This document shows, in pieces, positions 44,007 to 52,600 of a stretch of 64,000 nucleotides of DNA; position 1 is the stretch's first letter; each line of letters opens with the position of its first letter. The DNA comes from Streptomyces seoulensis (GTDB taxonomy: Bacteria > Actinomycetota > Actinomycetes > Streptomycetales > Streptomycetaceae). The notes beneath the pieces are model-generated. The model was not told the DNA's origin. It did not search any database and saw only the letters and a list, made by a program, of their open reading frames with translations. The stretch covers positions 6,652,353 to 6,716,352 of the forward strand of contig CP054936.1 in the NCBI GenBank assembly GCA_013364255.1. Direction: 5' to 3'. Both the position numbers and the translations under genes were made by a program.

Positions 44007-45416
44007 ATGGCAGGTCTGTGGACCTCGCTGGAACCAGCGTCCGCGACGGTGGACCCCGGCGGCAGTACGCGTGTGCGGCTGCGGTTGCGCAATACCGGTG
44101 ACGTCGTGGACGAGTACCGTTTCGAGCCGGTCGGCGACATCGCGCCGTGGACGACGGTGGAGCCGCAGACGCTGCGGTTGTATCCGGGTACGACGGGGAC
44201 GGTGGAGCTGACGTTCGCGCCGCCCCGTACTCCGGACGCGACGGCGGGTCCGAATCCGTACGCGGTGCGGATCACGCCGACGGAGCATCCGGAGGCGGTG
44301 ACGGTCCCGGAGGGCAACCTCACGATCACGCCGTTCACGGAGGTGCGGGCGGAGCTGGTGCCGCCGACGGTGAAGGGGCGGTTCCGGGGGCGTCCGCGGC
44401 TGGCGGTGGACAACCTGGGCAATACGAAGGTCACGGCGTCGGTGAGCGGCAGCGACAACGGTGATCAGTTGTCGTACGACCTTCATCCGAGCAATGTGCA
44501 GATCGAGCCCGGTCGGGCGGCGTTCGTGAAGGCGACGCTGAAGCCGCGGAAGATCATCTGGTTCGGGTCGAAGGAGCAGCGGCCGTACACCCTGGCCGTG
44601 CACCGCTCAGGGGCCAGTCCGCTGCCGGTGGAGGGTACGTACCTTCAGCGGGGCTTCCTGCCGCGCTGGCTGGCGACGTTCTTCGGCGTGTTCCTGGCTC
44701 TCGGCATCACCTTCACCATGCTGTGGATCGCCTACAAACCCAACGTCAGCACCGGCACCACCGAGAAGGTCGCCGCCGCCGGCAACACGCTCGCACCCTC
44801 CGCGGAGCCGAGCCGCCCGCTGGTCTCGGCGCCCCCGCGGGAGCAGCCCGAGCAGCCGGCTCCGGCGCCGGGCGGCGGCGAGAGCGAGAAGCCGAGCGGA
44901 GGACACTCCGCGGCCCCGCCGCCGGCGGACACCTCCGGCGGCTCGGGCGGTTCCGGCACGTCCGGCGGGTCGGGCGGTGGCGGGTCCCAGCCCAAGCCGA
45001 AGCCCAAGCCCGCCGAGGCGGCGGGCCAGCTGATCATCGGGCAGGGGTCCGACCGCTGCGTCGACGTCACCGGCGGGCAGGACGGCGTGGGCCGGGACGG
45101 CACCCGGCTCCAGATCCGGGACTGCAAGCGCACCCCCAACCAGAAGTGGCAGTTCCTCGGCGACGGCACCGTGCGCTCGCTCGGCATGTGCATGGACGTG
45201 GCGTGGGGGTCCAAGGACGACGGGGCGGCGATCCAGCTGGCCCGGTGCAGCGGCAACCCGGCGCAGACGTTCGTGCTGAGCACCCAGGGCGACCTGGTGA
45301 ACCCGCAGGCGAACAAGTGCGTGGACGCGGTGGACAACGGCACCGGCAACGGGACCAAGCTCCAGCTGTGGACGTGTGCCGGAACGCCCAACCAGAAGTG
45401 GCGCGTTCAGGACTGA
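44007..45416 (+). CDS. eCIS-linked membrane anchor paralogue 3 (ricin-type lectin C-terminus)
   Basis: A 469-residue protein with the shared N-terminal scaffold and membrane span, a Pro/Gly linker and a different ricin-type trefoil (DRCVDVTGGQDG, NQKWQFLGDGTVRS, MCMDVAWGS, NKCVDAVDNGTG, NQKWRVQD, with three QxW/QxF positions). The ATG at 44007 lies one base after the preceding stop, so it is co-transcribed with paralogue 2. Its DNA is a mosaic: the 5' part is nearly identical to paralogue 1, the membrane-span part to paralogue 2. Confidence 0.75.
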   Translation: MAGLWTSLEPASATVDPGGSTRVRLRLRNTGDVVDEYRFEPVGDIAPWTTVEPQTLRLYPGTTGTVELTFAPPRTPDATAGPNPYAVRITPTEHPEAVTVPEGNLTITPFTEVRAELVPPTVKGRFRGRPRLAVDNLGNTKVTASVSGSDNGDQLSYDLHPSNVQIEPGRAAFVKATLKPRKIIWFGSKEQRPYTLAVHRSGASPLPVEGTYLQRGFLPRWLATFFGVFLALGITFTMLWIAYKPNVSTGTTEKVAAAGNTLAPSAEPSRPLVSAPPREQPEQPAPAPGGGESEKPSGGHSAAPPPADTSGGSGGSGTSGGSGGGGSQPKPKPKPAEAAGQLIIGQGSDRCVDVTGGQDGVGRDGTRLQIRDCKRTPNQKWQFLGDGTVRSLGMCMDVAWGSKDDGAAIQLARCSGNPAQTFVLSTQGDLVNPQANKCVDAVDNGTGNGTKLQLWTCAGTPNQKWRVQD

Positions 45417-45428
45417 GCCCCCCCGGAG

Positions 45429-45456
45429 GCGGCGGACCGGTGACCGGCTCCGCCGC
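45429..45456. terminator. Bidirectional terminator between anchor genes and ATPase operon
   Basis: GCGGCGGA-CCGG pairs with CCGG-TCCGCCGC (one unpaired C) around a 3-base loop, between two convergent operons. Confidence 0.65.
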
Positions 45457-45503
45457 TACCAGGAGCAGTCGTCACCGAGGGCCGTCATCACCGAGGGCCG
45501 TCG

Positions 45504-47678
45504 TCACCAGGAGCCGTCGCCGGGCAGCAGCCGGCCCGCCTTGCGGTACTCGCGGCGGGCCCCCTCCAGCAGATCGGCCGCGGTGACCGCGTCGCCGCGG
45601 CCGGCGGCGAGATACGCGGCGGTCACCACGGCGCTGCGGATCGAACCGCCCGCCAGCTCGAAGTCGACCGCCACCGAGCCCAGTTCGAGGCCGTCCCCGC
45701 ACGGCACGTGGGAGAGGCTGTGCCACCACAGCGCGCGGCGCTGCTCGACGTCGGGGAACGGGAAGTCGACCACCAGGTCGAGCCGCCGGGTGAACGCCTC
45801 GTCGATGTTGGCGCGCAGGTTCGTGGTGAGCAGCGCGATGCCGTCGAACGACTCCAGCCGCTGGAGCAGGTAGGCGCTCTCCATGTTGGCGTACCGGTCG
45901 TGCGAGTCCTTCACCTCCGAGCGCTTGCCGAACACGGCGTCGGCCTCGTCGAAGAGGAGCACCGCGTCGGTGCGGTCGGCCTCGGTGAAGATCCGTTCCA
46001 GGTTCTTCTCGGTCTCCCCGACGTACTTGTCGACCACGGACGACAGCTGCACGACGTAGAGGTCGAGGCCCAGTTCGGCCGCGACGACCTCCGCCGACAG
46101 CGTCTTGCCGGTGCCGGACTCGCCCGCGAACAGGCCGAGGACGCCCCGGCCCCGGCCGCCGCCCGCGCTGAGCCGCCAGTCGCCGAGCACCCGGTCGCGG
46201 TGCCGGGCGCGCAGCGCGAGTTCCCGCAGCTGGATCAGGGGCCGGTCGGGCAGCACCAGGTCGGTCCAGTCGACGGCGGGGCGGATCCGGCGGGCGTGCT
46301 GTTCGAGGCCGGAGGCGGACTGGCGGCGGGCGGCGGCGCGCAGATGGGCCGCGGTCAGCTCGGCGCCCTCGAAACCGGCGAGGTCCCGCGCGGCGCGGGC
46401 GGCCCGGACGACCCGGTCGTCGGGGAGGTGGTACGGCGCGACGGTGGCGGCCAGGTCGAAACCGGGCTCCGGCCCGAGCACGGCCGCCCAGGCGAGCACC
46501 GCCCCGGTACCGCGCCGGGGCGCCTCCAGGACCAGCGGGTCGGGAGCGCCGTGGTCGCACCACTGGGGGTCGTACGGCCGGCGGCCGGTGATCAGCGCGG
46601 GCACACCGGACGCGGCCAACTCCCGCACCAACGCGCCCGGTTCCTCGGGCAACGCGGAGACGACGACCACGCCGCCGCTCAGTCGGGCCTCGCGCAGCAG
46701 GTCGGACACCCGGTCCTCGGGCCCGGTGAAGTGCAGGGCCGGCAGGGCCGCGGCGCGCAGGGCGGTCGCGGCGCAGGAGAGGCCGTCGCCCTCCCGGCTC
46801 TCGCGCAGATACGCGGTGAGCGGGGGAGCGGCGGCGAGCCGGGCGGCCAGCAGTTCGGCGAAGCGGGCGAACTCCTCGTCGGCACCGAGCGCGTACGGCG
46901 GCTCGGGCAGCGGGCGCAGGTGCGCGGCGAGCGCGGGGTCGGGGGTGTCGTCGCCGAGCAGATGCGACACCACCCGGTCGGGCACCCGCAACGACCGGCT
47001 GAGGAAGGGGCGTTCGGGCTCGTCCACGGCGAGCAGACCGAGCGAGACCAGGGGCGCCGTGGGGTGCAGCCGGGCCCGCGCGGGCGCCGAGTGCACGGGG
47101 ATCCCGCACAGGTCGAGGGCGAGGGCGACGGTGGCCCGCCGACGGCTGACGTCGTCGTTGAGGTAGCCGTACAGCTGCTCGAAGGTGCGGTCGAGGTCGG
47201 GGGCGAGGGAGACGAGGAGGAGCGCGGCGTCCAGCTCGGTCAGACCGAGCCGCGCGCACAGCCCGGACACCGGGTCCTGGGCCGGTGCGGGGGCGCCGGC
47301 CGGGGCGCCGGGCAGCGCGCCCGCTGCCGGGTCCGGCGCCGCGTCCGGCAGCGCGCCGGGCCGGGACTCCGCCGGGCGCAGCAGCCGTTGCACGGCCTCC
47401 GGCGACAGATACAGGCCACGCAGCGGATCGCCGGCCGTGGGGTCGCCCGCGGACCGCTCGTCGACCAGCGCGGCGACCCGCTCGCGCAGCTCGGCGAGGC
47501 GGACGAGCAGCGCGTCGGCGGGATCGTGGGTCTGGGCGGCTTCGGCGCCGTGAGCGGCCTCAGTGCCCTGAGTGCCCTGAGCGGCCTGAGCGGCCTGAGC
47601 GGCCTGAGTGTCTTGGGTGGCGTGGGTGGCGGGCGTGGCCCCGGCTGGCTGCGGCGCGGAGGTGCTCGGGGCGGTCAC
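45504..47678 (-). CDS. eCIS AAA+ ATPase (Pvc15-like)
   Basis: A 724-residue protein. The first 50 residues are low complexity (Ala/Gln/Thr, encoded by short DNA repeats near 47555-47610). An N-terminal Winged-helix-like/ATPase-like region follows to about residue 480. The C-terminal AAA+ domain has Walker A GESGTGKT, the pore-loop region VVDKYVGETEKNLERIF, Walker B LLFDEADAVFGKRS and a sensor (LLTTNLRANIDEAF with a following Arg finger in FTRRLD). eCIS clusters carry one such ATPase, which is thought to assist assembly or effector loading. It overlaps the DUF4255 gene by ATGA. Confidence 0.9.
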   Translation of the reverse strand: MTAPSTSAPQPAGATPATHATQDTQAAQAAQAAQGTQGTEAAHGAEAAQTHDPADALLVRLAELRERVAALVDERSAGDPTAGDPLRGLYLSPEAVQRLLRPAESRPGALPDAAPDPAAGALPGAPAGAPAPAQDPVSGLCARLGLTELDAALLLVSLAPDLDRTFEQLYGYLNDDVSRRRATVALALDLCGIPVHSAPARARLHPTAPLVSLGLLAVDEPERPFLSRSLRVPDRVVSHLLGDDTPDPALAAHLRPLPEPPYALGADEEFARFAELLAARLAAAPPLTAYLRESREGDGLSCAATALRAAALPALHFTGPEDRVSDLLREARLSGGVVVVSALPEEPGALVRELAASGVPALITGRRPYDPQWCDHGAPDPLVLEAPRRGTGAVLAWAAVLGPEPGFDLAATVAPYHLPDDRVVRAARAARDLAGFEGAELTAAHLRAAARRQSASGLEQHARRIRPAVDWTDLVLPDRPLIQLRELALRARHRDRVLGDWRLSAGGGRGRGVLGLFAGESGTGKTLSAEVVAAELGLDLYVVQLSSVVDKYVGETEKNLERIFTEADRTDAVLLFDEADAVFGKRSEVKDSHDRYANMESAYLLQRLESFDGIALLTTNLRANIDEAFTRRLDLVVDFPFPDVEQRRALWWHSLSHVPCGDGLELGSVAVDFELAGGSIRSAVVTAAYLAAGRGDAVTAADLLEGARREYRKAGRLLPGDGSW

Positions 47679-48424
47679 GGCGTGCCGTCCGTTCCGGCGA
47701 CGCCGCCCGTCCCGCCCGTCACGCCCGTACTGGTCGCACCGGTCGTACCGATCGTGCCGCGGGTGCGTCGGGCCGCCGAGCGGGCGGCGCGGGCCGCCGC
47801 CACCTGCGGGGGCCGGTGGGCGCGCTCCTCCGGCTCGGCCGCGCCGCCGTCGTCCAGGCGGCGTACGCGCACCACCGCGCCCTCGGTGACGGGCGGACCG
47901 GCGTCGTAGTCGGGGTAGGCGGGGAACGGCACGGTGACCACCAGGTCGAGGGACGGCTTGAGTTCGCCGCCGAGCGCGGACCAGATCTCGGCCAGTGACC
48001 GCGACTCCGTCTGGCTGCCGGCCACCGACAGCGGTACGGCCATGCCCAACGCGCCCAGCTGGCCGCCAAGTTCCGAGGGCGCGAGCAGCTCGCGCGGCAG
48101 CAGGGTGGCCAACGCGGCCGACAGCAGCCGGTGTTCGTCCTGCGGCTGCCGGGTCCAGGCCGTCACCAGGTAGGACAGCCGGAACCAGCGGGGCGGCCGG
48201 CGCCGCTTGACGACCACGTCCCGGTCGTCGACCACGGGCAGCTGGCCGCGCTGGCGGCGGGCCACGTCCTCCCGGATGTCGTAGAGGTAGGCGTTGATCG
48301 TCGGCGCGTTGCGCCGGGCGGCCCAGTCGCGGGTGGGGGCGTCGAAGGCGACGTCGATGCCTGAACCGGCCAGCGCGCCACCCCCGAGCAGGGTTTTGAG
48401 GACCTCGTCCACCTCGTGGATCAC
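47675..48424 (-). CDS. eCIS DUF4255 protein (Pvc16-like cap/terminator)
   Basis: A 249-residue protein matching the DUF4255 family: INAYLYDIREDVARRQRG, RPPRWFRLSYLVTAWT, EHRLLSAALATLLPREL. In eCIS particles this family caps the tube and sheath. A Gly/Thr-rich tail of 50 residues ends the protein. The GTG at 48424 follows GGGAG. It is first in a two-gene operon with the ATPase, as in other eCIS clusters. Confidence 0.88.
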   Translation of the reverse strand: MIHEVDEVLKTLLGGGALAGSGIDVAFDAPTRDWAARRNAPTINAYLYDIREDVARRQRGQLPVVDDRDVVVKRRRPPRWFRLSYLVTAWTRQPQDEHRLLSAALATLLPRELLAPSELGGQLGALGMAVPLSVAGSQTESRSLAEIWSALGGELKPSLDLVVTVPFPAYPDYDAGPPVTEGAVVRVRRLDDGGAAEPEERAHRPPQVAAARAARSAARRTRGTIGTTGATSTGVTGGTGGVAGTDGTP

Positions 48425-48650
48425 CGTCGCGCTCCCGCCCTGCCGTGCTGTGCCATGTCCGTCGTCCGGCCGGCCCCGCGCGGAGCCCTCACCGCATCGA
48501 TCGCGCCACGCCGGTCTCGGCGCGCCGGTCCGCCGCGCCGGTCGCCGTGACCGATCCTGCCCTGCCCGCGGGCCGCGCCCGCAGGCGTGCCGGGGACGGC
48601 GGCGGGGCACACCGCGCTGCCCGAGCGGCCGCCCGCCCCTGCCCGGCGGA

Positions 48651-49412
48651 TCAGATGTATCCCTCCCGGAGGGCGTACGCCACGGCGTGCGCCCGGTTGC
48701 GCAGGTGCAGCCGGGTGGTCAGTCCGTGGATGACGTTCTTGACGGTGCGTTCGGAGTAGGAGAGCTTGCCGGCGATCTCCCCGGTGTCCAGCCCCTCGGC
48801 GACCAGCCGCAGGACGTCCACCTCGCGCGCGGTGAGTCCGGAGACCGGCACGCCGGGATGGCCGGCCGCGTTGCGGTGCAGGGTGCCCACCTGGTCGATG
48901 AGCCGGCCGAGCAGGTCGGCGGGCAGGTCGCCGTCGCCGCGCGCCGCCGCGAGCACGGCCTGCACCAGGCGGTGCGCGGTGGCCTCGTGCCGCCACACGA
49001 TGGCGCCGACCCCGCACTCGATCACGTCGAGCAGCCCGGCCTCCCTGAGCGAGCTGACCACGAGCACCGCCCGCGCGCCCTCGCCGCGCACCAGCCGGCG
49101 CAGCCGGGCCAGGGCGGTCTCGTCGAGGGTGTCGTCGACGAGCAGCGCGACGGTGCCCGGACCTGCGGCGGCCTCCTCCCGGAGGTCGACCTCGGGATAC
49201 CGGCGCAGTTGGCTGAGTACCCCCTCGCGCAGGATCGGGTCCGTGGCGTGCACTGCCACCGGTGTCCGGTCGGCGGAGCCGGCCGTACCGGGGCGGGTGG
49301 TGCCGGATGAGCTGAGCAACCGTCTTCCCCCATGTCCGCGGGCCCGTCGACTGTGTGGGTTCGGTGACGGGGCGTGCGGTTCCCAGACTTCTGCGCGGGG
49401 AGGTGCCCGCAC
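48651..49412 (-). CDS. LuxR-type response regulator with atypical receiver
   Basis: A 253-residue regulator (shorter if a later start is used). The C-terminal helix-turn-helix is typical (LTAREVDVLRLVAEGLDTGE, RTVKNVIHGLTTRL). The receiver-like part (from about residue 50) keeps a short Asp pair in LLVDDTLDE but has Arg-His where the conserved Lys should be, so normal phosphorylation control is doubtful. The GTG at 49412 is the only clear long start. Divergent from the large regulator at 49644 and beside the eCIS ATPase operon, it probably governs the eCIS. Confidence 0.8.
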   Translation of the reverse strand: MRAPPRAEVWEPHAPSPNPHSRRARGHGGRRLLSSSGTTRPGTAGSADRTPVAVHATDPILREGVLSQLRRYPEVDLREEAAAGPGTVALLVDDTLDETALARLRRLVRGEGARAVLVVSSLREAGLLDVIECGVGAIVWRHEATAHRLVQAVLAAARGDGDLPADLLGRLIDQVGTLHRNAAGHPGVPVSGLTAREVDVLRLVAEGLDTGEIAGKLSYSERTVKNVIHGLTTRLHLRNRAHAVAYALREGYI

Positions 49413-49643
49413 AATCGTGGAAGACCACGAGGGGCACCACGAGAAGAGGCGTACGGGACCACTAGATTGCCCGCGAGGACGGATCGGTCGGCCCCAGTGG
49501 GCCTTGTCACGCCACCGGACGGCGGTCAGGGACGTCTACGTCTGCGGACGGTGTCGCGGCGCAGCGAGGCGGCGGCGCCCGGACCGCAGCGGAAGCAACC
49601 GAGTGAACCATCGCGACAGCCGGCGTGTACAGGGGTGTGACAG

Positions 49644-52600
49644 ATGTGCGAGCGAACGCATGAACGGGGGTGTGGGCAGGTGTGGGAGGGGCCGTTCGAC
49701 CAGCCGCGCGAGCACCGGGAGGCGGCCGCGCTGATCGCGGCCCGCGCCGCGCGCGCCCGGGCCGGCGCCGGTGCCCTCGTGGTGCTGCGCGGGGCGACCG
49801 GCACCGGCCGCACCACCGTCCTGGAGGCCGCGGGGCGGGCCGCCGAGGCGTACGGCATGCGGGTGCTGCGCGCCCGGTGCTCGCCGCGCGCCGACCGCGA
49901 GGACACCGTCCCGTTCGCCGTCGTACGGCAACTCCTCGGCCAGTGCCCGGACTTCGAGCGTGCGACGGGGGAGCGTGAGCAGGCCGAGTCGCTGTGGCAG
50001 GCGCTGCGGGCGCACGCCGCCGAGGGCCCGCTGCTGGTGGCCGTGGACGACGTGCACCTCGCCGACGGGCCCTCCCACCGCTGGCTGGTGGAGACCGCCC
50101 GGCACGTCGACCGGCTGTCGCTGCCGATCCTGCTGACCGTCACCGAACGCAGCCAGTACGACGTGGACGCGCCCCGCCCCGGCTTCACGCACACCCTCTC
50201 GCCCGCCCTCGTGCACACCCGCACCCTGGCCCCGCTCACCGCGGACTCGGCGACCCGGCTGGTGCGCGCCCGCTTCCCGGCCGCGCCGCCGTCCTGGACC
50301 GACGACTGCGTACGGGCCGGCGCGGGCAGCCCGCTGCTGCTGCGGGCCCTCCTGGACGACCTCGCCGGGCCGGACGGGCACCTGGCCGTGCCCGAGTCGA
50401 CGGCCGCCCTGTATCCGGGCGCCTATCCGGCGGCCGTGTCGTGGTGGCTGGACAGCGCGGGCCCCGGCACCGCGGAGGTGGCACGGTCGCTGGCCATCCT
50501 GGACGAGGGCTGGGCCCGCACGGAACCGGGCCCGGGAGCCGCCGCCGGTTTAGGAGGCGCTGCGGAGCGACGGGATCGCACGGGCGGTGCCCACGCGTTC
50601 GAGGACCCGAGCCGACGGCGGTCCCCCGACCACGCCTTCGGCTCCCCCTCGGACGGCTACCCCTGGACCCGGGACGGCGACCCCTGGACCCGGGACGCCG
50701 GCCTCCCGGCCCGGGACAGCGGCCTTCCCGGCGGGTCCGGCGGTCTGCCCGGTTGGGGCAGCGGCCTTCCCGGCGGGTACGGCGGTCTGCCCGGTTGGGG
50801 CAGCGGTGTTTCGGGCGGGTCCGGGGGTCTGCCCGGTTGGGGTAGCGGTCTTCCCGGCGGGGCCGGCGGCCTGCCCGGCTGGGGCAACGATGTCCACGGC
50901 GGGTACGGCGGTCTGCCTGGCGGGGGCAGCGGTCTGTCCGGCGGGTACGGCGGTCTGCCCGCCGGGTACGGCCATCTGTCCAGCGGGTACGCCGGTTCGC
51001 CCGGCGGGGGCAGCGATCTGCCTGGCGGGTACGGCGGTTCGCCCGACTGGCGCAGTGATCTCCCTGACGGGGACGGTGGTCCGACCGGCGGGGGCAGCGG
51101 CCTGTCCGGCGGGTCCGGGGCTCTGCCCGGCCGGCACGGTGATCTCCCCGGCGGAAACGGCGGGTTGCCCGTCCGGAGCGGCGGCCTCCCTGACAGGGAC
51201 GGCGGCCTCCCCGGCTGGGGTAGCGCCCTCCCCGGCGGGGGCAGCGGCCTTCCCGGCGAGTCCGGGCTGCCTGGCGGGGGTAGCGCCCTCCCCGGCGGGT
51301 CCGGCCTGCCTGGCGGGGGTAGCGTCCTTCCCGGCGGGGGCAGCGGGCTTCCCGGCGGGTCCGGCCTGCCTGGCTGGGGCAGCGCTCCACCCGGCGGACA
51401 CGGCGATCTCCCCGGCCGGGGCGGCCAGGCGCCCACCCCGGACGGCGCCCCCGCGCCCCCGCCCCCGCACCGCGACCCCCGGCTCCCGCAGTCGCCCCCG
51501 TACCGCACCACCGCGGGCCACGACGGCCACGGCGGGCCCGACGCCCACGACCGCCAGGACCGTCACGGAAGGCGTCGGGGCGGACGCGGACCGGTCGGTG
51601 GCCACTCCGGTACGGCGCCCGCCGCGCTGCTCGCCGGGCTGGCCGGCGCCGACCCGGCCCGGGTGGCCGGCTGGCTCACCGCCATGACCGGCCTCGGACT
51701 GCTGCGCAAGGACGCCGAAGGCCGCCCCCGTTACGCCCACCCCCTGCTGCGGGACGCGGTGCTCACCGGCGTCTCCGCGGCCCGGCGGCGCACGGCGTAC
51801 CGGGCGGTCGCCGAGGCGATGCTGCACCACGGCGCGCCCGTCGACACGGTGGCCAGGCAACTGCTGCCCGCCGGTCCGGTGGGCGCCGCCTGGGCGACGG
51901 ACGTGCTCCAGGAGGCAGCCGACCGCGCCCTGCGCGAGGACCGCCCCCAGGACGCCGTGGCCTTCCTGCGCCGGGCCCTGGACGAACCGCTCACCGGCGG
52001 CCGCAGGCAGCGGCTGCTGATCGAACTGGGCTCGCTGGAGTGCGCCTGCCGGGACTCCGCCGCCGGGATACCCCGCCTCACCGAGGCGCTGCGGCAGCCC
52101 GGCACCCCGCAGGACCGGGTGCGCGCGGCCGTCGCCCTGGGCACCGCGCTGGCCGGCCACGGCAGGGCCCGCGCCGCCGTGGAGGTGCTGTGCGCGGTGG
52201 ACGGGCAGCTCACCGACCGCCCCGAACTGGTCGGCGCCCTGCGCACCGCCTCCGCCCTGCTCTCCGACTGGGACTCGGCCGTACGGCGCGACGTCTACGG
52301 CCTGCTGCGCGAGGCCGCCGCCCACTCGCCCGAGCTGTCCGGACCCGCCGCCCGCGCGCTGCTGGTCCGGCACGCCGCCACCGCCGGGCACACCTCCGCG
52401 CGGGAGGCGATGCGCCAGGTGCGCGAACTGCTCGCCGAACCGTCCGACCCGCTGACCGAGCCGTTCCTGCTGGGCACCGCCGCCGCGGTCGCCCAGTGGG
52501 CCGACGAACTCGACGAGGCGGACCGGCTGGTGGACCGCGGACTGGCCGGCCAGCGGCCCGGCCTGCTGCACCCGATGCACCAGGCGCTGCTCAACACCCG

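Noticed and set aside
40271..44458. A 1395-codon minus-strand frame over the anchor paralogues
   Set aside because: It mirrors the repeated plus-strand genes, whose domains and promoters are coherent. The antisense product has no recognisable fold.
26286..49412. An ordinary prophage
   Set aside because: There are tail genes only: no capsid, portal, terminase, integrase or lysis genes. The AAA+ ATPase and DUF4255 genes mark an eCIS instead.
50700..51420. A CRISPR-like array
   Set aside because: The repeats are coding, in frame and continuous, with no unique spacers of constant size and no cas genes.
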